This document shows positions 1 through 6,172 of a stretch of DNA of 16,345 bases, one piece after another; the stretch's first letter is position 1, and each line of letters opens with the position of its first letter. Made by a program: the position numbers and the translations under genes. This stretch comes from UBA6772 sp963933205 (GTDB lineage Bacteria > Bacteroidota > Bacteroidia > Flavobacteriales > UBA7430). The notes under the pieces were generated by a model. That model saw only the letters and a program-made list of their open reading frames with translations. It had not been told where the DNA came from and ran no database searches. The stretch spans positions 1 to 16,345 of the forward strand of contig CAWVTK010000031.1 of the NCBI GenBank assembly GCA_963933205.1, in the 5' to 3' direction.

Positions 1-100
1 CCAAGGCTGTTAATGCTGTATACTTACCATATTTACCAAGCTTTTCTAAAGCTTCTCTTCTTGAAATCTCAGCGATTTCTTTTTTACTTTTTTCTTCCAT
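1..100 (-). CDS. Small RR-motif protein, N-terminal fragment (runs off left edge)
   Basis: The minus-strand frame opens with ATG at 100-98 and stays open to the window edge. It gives about 33 residues: a charged start (MEEKSKKEIAEIS), a twin-arginine-like RREALEKLG stretch, then KYGKYTALTAL, where a hydrophobic segment appears to begin. From memory, short flavobacterial proteins of about 50-60 residues have this layout (RR.AL.K.G.Y..LTALGTF..L), but I know no function for them. The start codon lies 4 nt beyond the stop of the T9SS cargo gene, so the two are probably co-transcribed. The RR motif and nascent hydrophobic stretch suggest membrane insertion or Tat-like targeting, but the C-terminus is missing and no cleavage site can be judged. 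Confidence 0.7.
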   Translation of the reverse strand, partial: MEEKSKKEIAEISRREALEKLGKYGKYTALTAL

Positions 101-104
101 GCTA

Positions 105-1661
105 TTATAATTTACTAATGACTAATTTCTTCGAGTGCTTTTCTCTATCAGTCTGGAGCTCGGTGATGTAAACCCCAGCAGGAACAGGTGGTAGAGTTAG
201 ACTAATTTTTTGTTCTGCCTTAAATTGGTAGCTGTGCACTATTTGTCCTACTGCATTGTATATATTTAAGTCTACTAGGTTGTTTCCTTGTAAACCTGTA
301 ATAATTAATTCTTGATTGTCTGGGCTGTAAATACCAATATCACTTAGTACTTCTGGTGCAATGCTTAACTCTTCTTGTGAGGTATACAAGTAAAACCTTC
401 CAATTCCCTGTAAGTCATTTTGTATGTTTACTTGATAGTCTTCTTCTTTAAGGTCTACAATTTCGTTAGTAAACACATCTTCTAAATAAATGTGCAATTC
501 TTCAGGAAAATCACTGTGATCAACATTAAAGTGTAAGTTTGAGCCAGCTGCAGCATTTACAGACACGGGTATAATTTGATCTTCAAAATTGCTATTTGGC
601 AAACACTGAAGTGTCATATCCAATCCTTGGCTATTTTCTACCAAGTGGGTGTTTATTGAAAAGGCTGGAGTACCATCTTGATATGCTCCTGCATCGTAGC
701 CAGGATCTAGGCCTAAGCTACCGTTTTCAGTATATTTTAATGTAGTACTAATTTTCTTGTCGCCTGAGCTCAGATACAACTCTATAGTAGGTATCATACT
801 TCTATAAAAAGCATTGTCACCATTTTGATGGCTTAACAAGTTTTTAGAAAAATTAAATGTTTCACTGGCACTATTTGCCTTTACCATAAAAGCTTGTCCA
901 GGAGCAAAATAGGTAGGAGCACTCAAAAGATTAATTGTTTTGTATTCATTACCATCCCATAAATACAATGCTACGTATTTCTCACTTAAAATATCCATAT
1001 TGTTTTTTAAAAGACTAGCGGATTCTCCATCTGCACCTAATACAAAAGATGGAAATGGATTGCCTATGCATTCCCAATAATGTGATCCAGCTGAAGTACT
1101 AACCACATAACTTACAGCTGAATTTGCCATTGCTCCTTCAAAAGTGTAGTGTCCAGACTCGGATCTATTCATAGAATAACCTCTTGCACTAATAAAATTT
1201 CCAGCGTTAGGAGCTGTAGTAGTGTTGTAATATTCCCATTTTTGTCCCGGTGTGAGTATATTATTGTATGCTGCAATCGCGTAATTATCCAAATAGGTAC
1301 CTATGGAATTGTTACTCTTAGCAAAATCATCTATGTTTTGAGTTGATACGGGTGAGGATACTAAATACCAATCGGTATTTAGTATATTACGCTCGTAGGT
1401 TATGTCTCCAGTGGCTGTACCCGAAACAAGTAAAGACCCACTTGTGCTAGAATCTGACTTTACGCTTAAACTACCCGCGCCAGCCACTGTTAAATTATTG
1501 TTTACGTATAAAGCATTGCCTGCACTTACACTCACAACTCCACTCGAACCCACATGCATGTGTTGAGCATGAATTACTCCAGCACCTAAAATAACAAACA
1601 AAAGAAACATCGAAATGTTTTTTGTTTCTAATATATCGGGTATAAATTTCCTTCTTTTCAT
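105..1661 (-). CDS. Secreted protein with T9SS type A C-terminal sorting domain
   Basis: This 518-residue protein is predicted to cross the inner membrane by Sec and the outer membrane by the type IX system. The N-terminus has a basic stretch and a hydrophobic core ending GAGVIHA|Q near residue 32. It is followed by a beta-rich Gly/Ser/Thr section (GNALYVNNNLTVAGAGSL) and a long body with no enzymatic motif I recognise. Residues about 441-518 match a type A sorting domain: DLNIYNAVGQ, then LPPVPAGVYI, then a basic KKLVISKL end. I chose ATG at 1661 rather than the longer in-frame start at 1718, because 1661 aligns with the start of the paralogous leader before the gene at 4040 and the -7 box lies at 1694-1701. 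A later start at 1610 would also leave a signal peptide. The cargo function (adhesin, matrix protein or other) is unknown. Confidence 0.85.
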   Translation of the reverse strand: MKRRKFIPDILETKNISMFLLFVILGAGVIHAQHMHVGSSGVVSVSAGNALYVNNNLTVAGAGSLSVKSDSSTSGSLLVSGTATGDITYERNILNTDWYLVSSPVSTQNIDDFAKSNNSIGTYLDNYAIAAYNNILTPGQKWEYYNTTTAPNAGNFISARGYSMNRSESGHYTFEGAMANSAVSYVVSTSAGSHYWECIGNPFPSFVLGADGESASLLKNNMDILSEKYVALYLWDGNEYKTINLLSAPTYFAPGQAFMVKANSASETFNFSKNLLSHQNGDNAFYRSMIPTIELYLSSGDKKISTTLKYTENGSLGLDPGYDAGAYQDGTPAFSINTHLVENSQGLDMTLQCLPNSNFEDQIIPVSVNAAAGSNLHFNVDHSDFPEELHIYLEDVFTNEIVDLKEEDYQVNIQNDLQGIGRFYLYTSQEELSIAPEVLSDIGIYSPDNQELIITGLQGNNLVDLNIYNAVGQIVHSYQFKAEQKISLTLPPVPAGVYITELQTDREKHSKKLVISKL

Positions 1662-2368
1662 GTAGTAAGTATTTGAATTAATGCTCAAAGATACAAATAT
1701 ATCTATATATACATACACTACCCTCCAAAAGTTTTTTAAATGCAGCTAAAAAAAGTCTTTCTTCTTTGTAAACACCTTGTACTTTTATATTTTTCAAGAA
1801 AATAAGTCTGTATTATAGACTAATTCTTCTTGTGGCTTTGCTCTATTTTTTTGCAGTTTCTCCTCCTTTATTGCATACATAGTAAAGACTAAGGTAAAAT
1901 GTTAGGCATATCCTTATCTTTTTAACGAAACTAGAAAAAGCGTGTTTCTTCTTGGCAATTGTTCTGACAATAAGTTGTAGAAGTAAATAAGTGATTAATG
2001 CAATGTAAATTTGAGATTTACAGCATTTTTACTAGTGCCTACAAATGTTTTGATTTGTAAATTTTGATTGATTTAAAGAACAATTCTACATCCCAACGTT
2101 TTTTATATAAGTCTGCTAGAGTTCTAGCAGTCCAGTCTAATTAATTGGTACTAATTTTAACGCCCTTGTTTTGCTCTGCTTTATAAACAGGTACCAAACG
2201 TAATTTTAGTTCGCTAATTCCAGTTTTAATTGCTTTATTACTTAAAAGCATCATGATGTCATCTTTTATAATGCCTTGGTCTTTATCTTTTGGAAGTTCC
2301 AATTCTTTGACTGTTTTAAAAACCGTATTGGTTTTAATGCGGCTTACAAAAACGTTCTCAACCTTTAT
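1662..2368. repeat. Direct repeat, copy 1: leader, promoter and dead transposase fragment
   Basis: About 707 bp align with 4041-4748 in the same orientation. Agreement is continuous from the start codon side (AATTCAAA, TATCTTTG, TATATTTG) through the transposase tail up to the VFVSRIKTN coding block. By eye, identity is roughly 80-90% with few indels. The copies lie about 2.4 kb apart and flank the two-gene operon at 2708-4040. The right boundary, near 2368, is where copy 1 changes to unrelated sequence while copy 2 continues as transposase. Confidence 0.85.
1694..1701 (-). promoter_or_regulatory. Bacteroidota-type -7 box upstream of the T9SS cargo gene
   Basis: Read on the minus strand this is TATATTTG, an exact match to the Bacteroidota -7 consensus TAnnTTTG, 32 nt before the chosen ATG at 1661. 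No -33 TTG/TTTG at the usual 19-21 nt spacing is clear; the nearest TTG-like group is about 24 nt away. The whole block from -7 box to ATG is repeated almost unchanged at 4041-4079. Confidence 0.65.
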
Positions 2369-2401
2369 CAATTTGTGTTTTTCGGTGCAACGAGTAAGCA
2401 C
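1794..2401 (-). pseudogene. IS4-family transposase, C-terminal relic (copy 1)
   Basis: Minus-strand reading gives VFVSRIKTNTVFKTV, then KELELPKDKDQ, KAIKTGI and RLVPVYKAE. After an in-frame TAA at 2143-2141 it continues LDWTARTLADLYKKRWDVELFF. The last block carries the IS4 signature Y-x2-R-x3-E-x6-K, with the catalytic Glu codon at 2086-2084. Near 2061-2066 about 4 nt are missing, and near 2012-2017 one more nt, after which IYIALITYLLLQLIVRTIAKKKHAF through YVCNK reads in frame. A stop after LFS lies at 1796-1794. The N-terminal half with the first two catalytic Asp residues is absent. The 86-codon open frame at 2141-2401 is only the undamaged part of this relic, not a gene. Confidence 0.85.
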
Positions 2402-2585
2402 CCAAGAGGGAGCTAAATATAATAATGGGCGAACTAATGGAGTGTTTGTATTTTTAATGCGCTTGAAGAGTCCCTAAAATTTATTTTTATTTTACAAATA
2501 ATAAAATTCGGGATTCTTAAGTTTGTTTTAAAATCAAACTTTCGGATAGTTGCGATTTTAAATCTCAGATCTCTAGCCTATAAAT
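2371..2585. other. Non-coding stretch upstream of relic copy 1
   Basis: No credible gene is seen. On the minus strand the relic's frame stays open upstream of the junction and reads TPLVRPLLYLAPSWVLTRC, after a stop near 2470. This does not resemble the transposase and is not repeated near copy 2, so it is probably the flank into which copy 1 was truncated. The rest (2480-2585) is AT-rich with no recognisable motif. Confidence 0.4.
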
Positions 2586-2618
2586 AAATCGAGCTGTCTT
2601 TAGAAGACAGCTCGATTT
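2586..2618 (-). terminator. Rho-independent terminator of the two-gene exported-protein operon
   Basis: A perfect 15 bp stem (AAATCGAGCTGTCTT and its complement) encloses a 3 nt loop, about 90 nt beyond the stop of the gene at 2708. On the minus strand it is followed by an AT-rich ATTTATTTA tail. A second, smaller hairpin (TTCCGT/ACGGAA, 4 nt loop) sits just before it at 2627-2642. There is no run of pure U on the minus strand, so strength is uncertain. Confidence 0.7.
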
Positions 2619-2707
2619 AAATTCTGTTCCGTTTTTACGGAATTTAATTTTTAACAAAATACACCAAGGCAAAGCCCAATGCAGTTTCCATTAAAAAGGT
2701 TCTCTTT

Positions 2708-3454
2708 TTAGTTTGCGGTATAGTACAACTCTACCTTATAATCTGCTGCTGCAGGCAAAAGCAGATTCATCATACCGTTACCTGTAACAAATTTGTTTGT
2801 TGCAACATCGTAAGATCCTGTAGCAATAGTAACTAAATTTCCTGAAGCATCATACACATTGGCTCTTCTAAATTGCTTTACGGCATTTGCGCCCAAATGC
2901 GCTGTAACACCTAAATCAATATGCGTGCTTACACCATCTGCACTACCTGTTAAACTAATTAATTGTTCGGCATCTGCATTTGCAGTTACAACATTGGTTG
3001 CTACAGCTGTGTTTTCTGTAATTGCTACCGCAGCAGCGTCACCCATGGGAGTCCAAACACCGGTATTCCATGCAGTTCCAGTGTTTCTGTAAAAATAAAA
3101 ACCGGGAGATACATCTTTCTCACTGGTTCCCATACTTGCACCTGAGAGCGCCCCCGTACCTGTATTAAAAACTACTAAACCATCATAATAATCTGGATTG
3201 TAATTTTCTGCACCACTAAGAGATGTAGCGTCAAAAACATCTGCTTGAGTAATAATGGTTAAATCTGTTCTTGGAAAAAGAATTCCTTTCCCTGCTCCAG
3301 GAAAAGGGTTGTAACCTTGAGAACTAGCACCATCTAAAAATGCAAAACTATTAGAAGCACTAGATTCATTGATACCTTCAGATGTTAAAATTTGTGCATT
3401 TAGAGTGAACATTGTTGCTATAGCAACAAATAAAATTGATATCGTTTTTTTCAT
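2708..3454 (-). CDS. Small exported protein, function unknown (operon gene 2)
   Basis: This 248-residue protein starts with a clear Sec signal peptide, MKKTISILFVAIATMFTLNA|Q. The mature part is rich in Ala, Gly, Ser, Thr and Val and suggests beta structure. It contains GKGILFPRTDL, the block YDGLVVFNTGTG, and SPGFYFYRNTGTAW, a type I associate with flavobacterial exported proteins that also carry tail-fibre-like GIGT..P repeats. The second half (LISLTGSADG, HLGANAVKQFRRANVYD, LLLPAAADYKVELYYTAN) looks like a separate beta domain. No T9SS sorting domain is visible, so it may stay periplasmic or use another route. It begins 22 nt after the preceding gene's stop and is followed by a terminator at 2586-2618. 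I do not recognise a biochemical role. Confidence 0.8.
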   Translation of the reverse strand: MKKTISILFVAIATMFTLNAQILTSEGINESSASNSFAFLDGASSQGYNPFPGAGKGILFPRTDLTIITQADVFDATSLSGAENYNPDYYDGLVVFNTGTGALSGASMGTSEKDVSPGFYFYRNTGTAWNTGVWTPMGDAAAVAITENTAVATNVVTANADAEQLISLTGSADGVSTHIDLGVTAHLGANAVKQFRRANVYDASGNLVTIATGSYDVATNKFVTGNGMMNLLLPAAADYKVELYYTAN

Positions 3455-3476
3455 GATTGTTTTTTTTAAAAAAAGT

Positions 3477-4040
3477 TTATAGCATTAGCCATTCTGTTCC
3501 ATCTGAAATAACTGCTCTGGCATAATTAGCCCCAATAGTTAAACCAAATCCAGCATCAAGAGGCTTACCACCATTGTTTTTAATTACAATTATACGCCCT
3601 GCATTTGCTGTAGCATCTGGCATTGTTAGTGTATCAGTACCTGGACCACCAGAGGTTGAAGTAATATTAAAAACGTTTTCTGTTCTAGATGAAAAGTCAA
3701 AAGACGAAGCCTCAGAAACGATCCCAACAACGGTAAAATCAGGATCAGAAGCACTCATGGCAACCCATGCAGCTCCGCTCCAAAAATAAAACCCTGTGCT
3801 TGCAGCATTGTTACTGTATACTAATTGGCTTACTTTTGTACCCGTGGTTGCTGTTACTGTCATGTCGTCTGTTACAACAGGTACGGCAATACCATCAACG
3901 GCATTTAAAGCGCCTGGAGTATCACCTGCTGTTCCAACTACCTCTAAAGATACTGATGGATCAGATGTGCCTATCCCTACTTGTGCAGAAGCCATAAAAC
4001 TTGCTGCTGTAAATACGGTTATTAAAATTAATTTTTTCAT
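3477..4040 (-). CDS. Small exported protein with VGIGT-type repeat start (operon gene 1)
   Basis: This 187-residue protein has signal peptide MKKLILITVFTAASFMASA|Q, directly followed by VGIGTSDPSVSLEV, a motif common at the mature N-terminus of Bacteroidota exported proteins with tail-fibre-like segments. It then reads TGTKVSQLVYSN and TGFYFWSGAAWVAM, the latter echoing GFYFYRNTGTAW in the downstream gene. The C-terminal half (TLTMPDATANAGRIIVIKNNGG, then AVISDGTEWLML) has the periodicity of a beta-solenoid or trimeric fibre end. It is probably surface or periplasmic, with unknown function. It is the first gene of the operon, with a TATATTTG -7 box 31 nt upstream. A T7A8 tract fills much of the 22 nt gap to the next gene; no Shine-Dalgarno is obvious, which is normal for this phylum. 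Confidence 0.8.
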   Translation of the reverse strand: MKKLILITVFTAASFMASAQVGIGTSDPSVSLEVVGTAGDTPGALNAVDGIAVPVVTDDMTVTATTGTKVSQLVYSNNAASTGFYFWSGAAWVAMSASDPDFTVVGIVSEASSFDFSSRTENVFNITSTSGGPGTDTLTMPDATANAGRIIVIKNNGGKPLDAGFGLTIGANYARAVISDGTEWLML

Positions 4041-4748
4041 GTTTAAATGTTTGAATTAGTCCCCAAAGATACAAATATATATATATATTAATACAATACC
4101 ATCCGAATTTTTTTTAAAAGCAGCTAAAAAGAGTCTTTCATCCTTGTAAACAGCTTGTGTTTTTATTTTTTTTAAAGAAAACAAGTCTGTATTAAAGGCT
4201 AATTCTTCTTGTGGCTTTGCTCTAATTTTTTTAGCCCTTCTCTTACTTTATTGCATACGTAGTCAAGACTAAGGTAAAATGTTAGGCATATCCTTATCTT
4301 TTCAACGAAATTAGGAAAAGCGTGTTTCTTCTTGGCAATGGTTCTAATAATAAGTTGTATTAGTACATAAGCGATTAATGCAATGTAAATTTGAGGTTTA
4401 CAGTACTTTTACTAGTGCCTACAAATGTTTTGATTTGTAAGTTTTGCTTGCTTTAAAGAACAATTCTATGTCTCAACGTTTTTTACATAAGTCTGCTATA
4501 GTTCTAGCAGTCCAGTCTAATTAATTGGCACTAATTTTAATGCCCTTGTTTTAGTCTGCTTTATAAACAGGTACCAAACGTAATTTTACTTCGCTAATTC
4601 CTGTTTTAATTGCTTTTTTACTTAAAAGCATAATTATTTTATCTTTTATAATGTCTTGGTCTTTATCTATAGGAAGTTCCAATTCTTTTAACTGTTTTAA
4701 AAACCGTGTTGGTTTTAATGCGGCTTACAAAAACGTTTTTAGCCTTTA
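4041..4748. repeat. Direct repeat, copy 2: leader, promoter and dead transposase fragment
   Basis: This is the partner of 1662-2368 in the same orientation. The alignment begins immediately upstream of the ATG at 4040, covers the leader and -7 box, and runs through the transposase remnant to CCTTTA near 4748. Beyond that, copy 2 continues as transposase, whereas copy 1 does not. Confidence 0.85.
4072..4079 (-). promoter_or_regulatory. -7 box of the exported-protein operon, fused to an (AT)7 tract
   Basis: Minus-strand TATATTTG matches TAnnTTTG exactly. It overlaps a run of seven AT dinucleotides at 4075-4088 that continues into the spacer region. A TTG lies at 4096-4094 on the minus strand, only 14 nt from the -7 box, shorter than the usual 19-21. 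The matching tract in copy 1 is interrupted and shorter. Confidence 0.65.
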
Positions 4749-4850
4749 CTCTTTGTATAATCAAAATAAGCGCGACCCTCCACTACGATTGTCCCTTTAG
4801 GAAAATCCAACTGTTTTAAACTAGACCATTCTCCATCTTGTCTGGCTTTC
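4171..4850 (-). pseudogene. IS4-family transposase relic (copy 2), longer but more decayed
   Basis: Reading from the upstream end on the minus strand gives KARQDGEWSSLKQLDFPKG, then TIVVEGRAYFDY. This corresponds to the block around the second catalytic Asp (usually (E/F)DRGY), where the Asp reads as Gly. After a stop, VFVSRIKTNTVFKTVK follows, then an extra A (near 4685-4691) shifts the frame. The copy carries the same TAA (4523-4521), 4 nt gap (near 4441-4446) and 1 nt gap (near 4392-4397) as copy 1. It also has a private Trp-to-TGA change (4475-4473) inside the YREK block. The tail IYIALIAYVLIQLIIRTIAKKK through DYVCNK is well preserved and stays open towards the promoter. It cannot make transposase. 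Confidence 0.85.
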
Positions 4851-4954
4851 TAATTTTTAGAATTTTAGTAGTATTTAAGTTTACCTATTCCTCAAAAATA
4901 AATATTTATAAGATGGAATGCGCCTTTTAATATAAATTAAATTAAATGTTTAGT

Positions 4955-4962
4955 TATATTTG
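4955..4962 (+). promoter_or_regulatory. -7 box for the kinase-nucleotidyltransferase pair
   Basis: TATATTTG matches the Bacteroidota -7 consensus and is followed by TATTTACATAG. It lies 91 nt before the ATG at 5054, leaving a leader of about 80-85 nt. No good -33 TTG is present at the standard distance. From 4851 to 4954 I see only AT-rich spacer; the relic ends there. Confidence 0.5.
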
Positions 4963-5053
4963 TATTTACATAGCTACTAATTTATAAAATTGTAAGATTT
5001 TTAAACAATTAGATGAAGCTATAGTATTTAGTAAACCCAAACGACTCCGAAGA

Positions 5054-6172
5054 ATGGAATATTTAACAAAGCGAATCGAATCAAAAGAGGTGTTGTGGTT
5101 CAAAAGAGCTAATAAGTATTTGGTTTTTGACCCCCAGTTTCATCAACTTTTTAAAAAGTTTAATAAAGAGAGTTTCGAAAATGTAGAAAAGTATTTGATC
5201 AGCGAACTTGAATTAAGTCGCTCAGAAATTTCTGATTTACACCATTCCTTTTTAACAATTAAAAAGAAATTATCTTTTAAAACTAGCCCCTTAGAGCATA
5301 AAAAAAAGATTTTAATCCCTAAAAAGTGGACTTATACTTTTACCTATTTAGTTTATGGATTCTATATTAAAATTAACTATTCGAGTTCTTATGTAAAAGA
5401 ACTAATGCATCCTAAATTTGCACATTTACAATCTAAAAGCGTTCGTAAACAAAAAGCGGTTATTGATGTAATAGAACAAGGCGAAAATTTATTTTTACGC
5501 TTAGACAATAAAGAAGTGGAGTTTAGAAATAAAACGGAAGCTCATTTTTTACAAGGAAAGTTTGCCCTGTTACTTCTAAATATAACGCATACTAAAGTTG
5601 ATTCCAATTGGATGGCAGTTCTTCATGCATCTGCCGTATTTAAGAACAATAAAGCGCTGGTGTTTTTAGGTGAGTCTGGAAGCGGGAAGAGCACAGCCTC
5701 AACTTTATTATCTTTAAATGGATATAAATTACTTGCAGATGATTTTGTTCCAGTTGAGTCAGGTTCTAATAAAGCCTACTCTTTTCCTGCTGCAATTTCC
5801 ATTAAGGAACATATGTTAGCGTATTTAGAGTCCTTTTTTCCTCAATTAAATAAATCGGAACTGCGGTATAAAAATGAATCGGTTAATTACAAATACCTTT
5901 ATTTAACTAAGCTTCAGGCTAAACCAAAGTGTCTTCCCATAAAGGCTCTTATTTTTATAAAACACAAAAAAGGAGTAGAGGCGAGTTTTAAACAAATAAA
6001 AGTACTTAAGGCGTTGGAATATTTAATACCGGATTCTTGGATTTCGTCCAACGAACAAAATGTTGAGTCCTTTTTAGATTGGATAGAAAAGACGCCTTCT
6101 TACCAATTAGAGTACTCTAATTCGGAAGATTTACTTGAAATTTCTCAAAAAATAATGGATGATGACTTATAA
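5054..6172 (+). CDS. PqqD-like domain fused to HprK-like serine kinase domain
   Basis: The protein has 372 residues. Residues about 9-72 (LWFKRANKYLVFDPQFHQLF, then FENVEKYLISELE and DLHHSFLTIKKKL) have the pattern of a PqqD-type peptide-binding domain, a RiPP recognition element. The remainder resembles the kinase core of HPr kinase/phosphorylase. It has LHASAVF at 190-196, P-loop GESGSGKST at 206-214, and LLADDFVPV with adjacent Asp 229-230. True HprK signature regions and a linked HPr gene are absent, so a role in carbon-catabolite control is unlikely. HPr-rel-A loci are defined by HprK-related kinases beside PqqD-type proteins and nucleotidyltransferases, and the next gene fits. The substrate is unknown. 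The frame stays open for 22 codons upstream of the ATG (4988-5053) but without ATG, GTG or TTG, so M at 5054 is kept. PqqD assignment is pattern-based; kinase fold is secure. Confidence 0.8.
   Translation: MEYLTKRIESKEVLWFKRANKYLVFDPQFHQLFKKFNKESFENVEKYLISELELSRSEISDLHHSFLTIKKKLSFKTSPLEHKKKILIPKKWTYTFTYLVYGFYIKINYSSSYVKELMHPKFAHLQSKSVRKQKAVIDVIEQGENLFLRLDNKEVEFRNKTEAHFLQGKFALLLLNITHTKVDSNWMAVLHASAVFKNNKALVFLGESGSGKSTASTLLSLNGYKLLADDFVPVESGSNKAYSFPAAISIKEHMLAYLESFFPQLNKSELRYKNESVNYKYLYLTKLQAKPKCLPIKALIFIKHKKGVEASFKQIKVLKALEYLIPDSWISSNEQNVESFLDWIEKTPSYQLEYSNSEDLLEISQKIMDDDL

Noticed and set aside
1662..1718. Longer start (MYVYIDIFVS...) for the T9SS cargo gene
   Set aside because: It would translate through the -7 box and leader, which are repeated at 4041-4079 as non-coding, and would bury the signal peptide.
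2141..2401. 86-codon ORF as a real small gene
   Set aside because: It is the intact stretch of a transposase relic: homology continues past its stop, and its start is a GTG inside the junction sequence.
3462..3475. T7A7 palindrome in the gap between the operon genes as a terminator
   Set aside because: There is no GC stem, and the second gene has no promoter of its own, so it is more likely an AT-rich leader aiding translation.
5054..6172. Bona fide HPr kinase/phosphorylase (hprK)
   Set aside because: Only the P-loop core is shared; an extra PqqD-like N-terminus is present and no HPr or PTS gene is linked.
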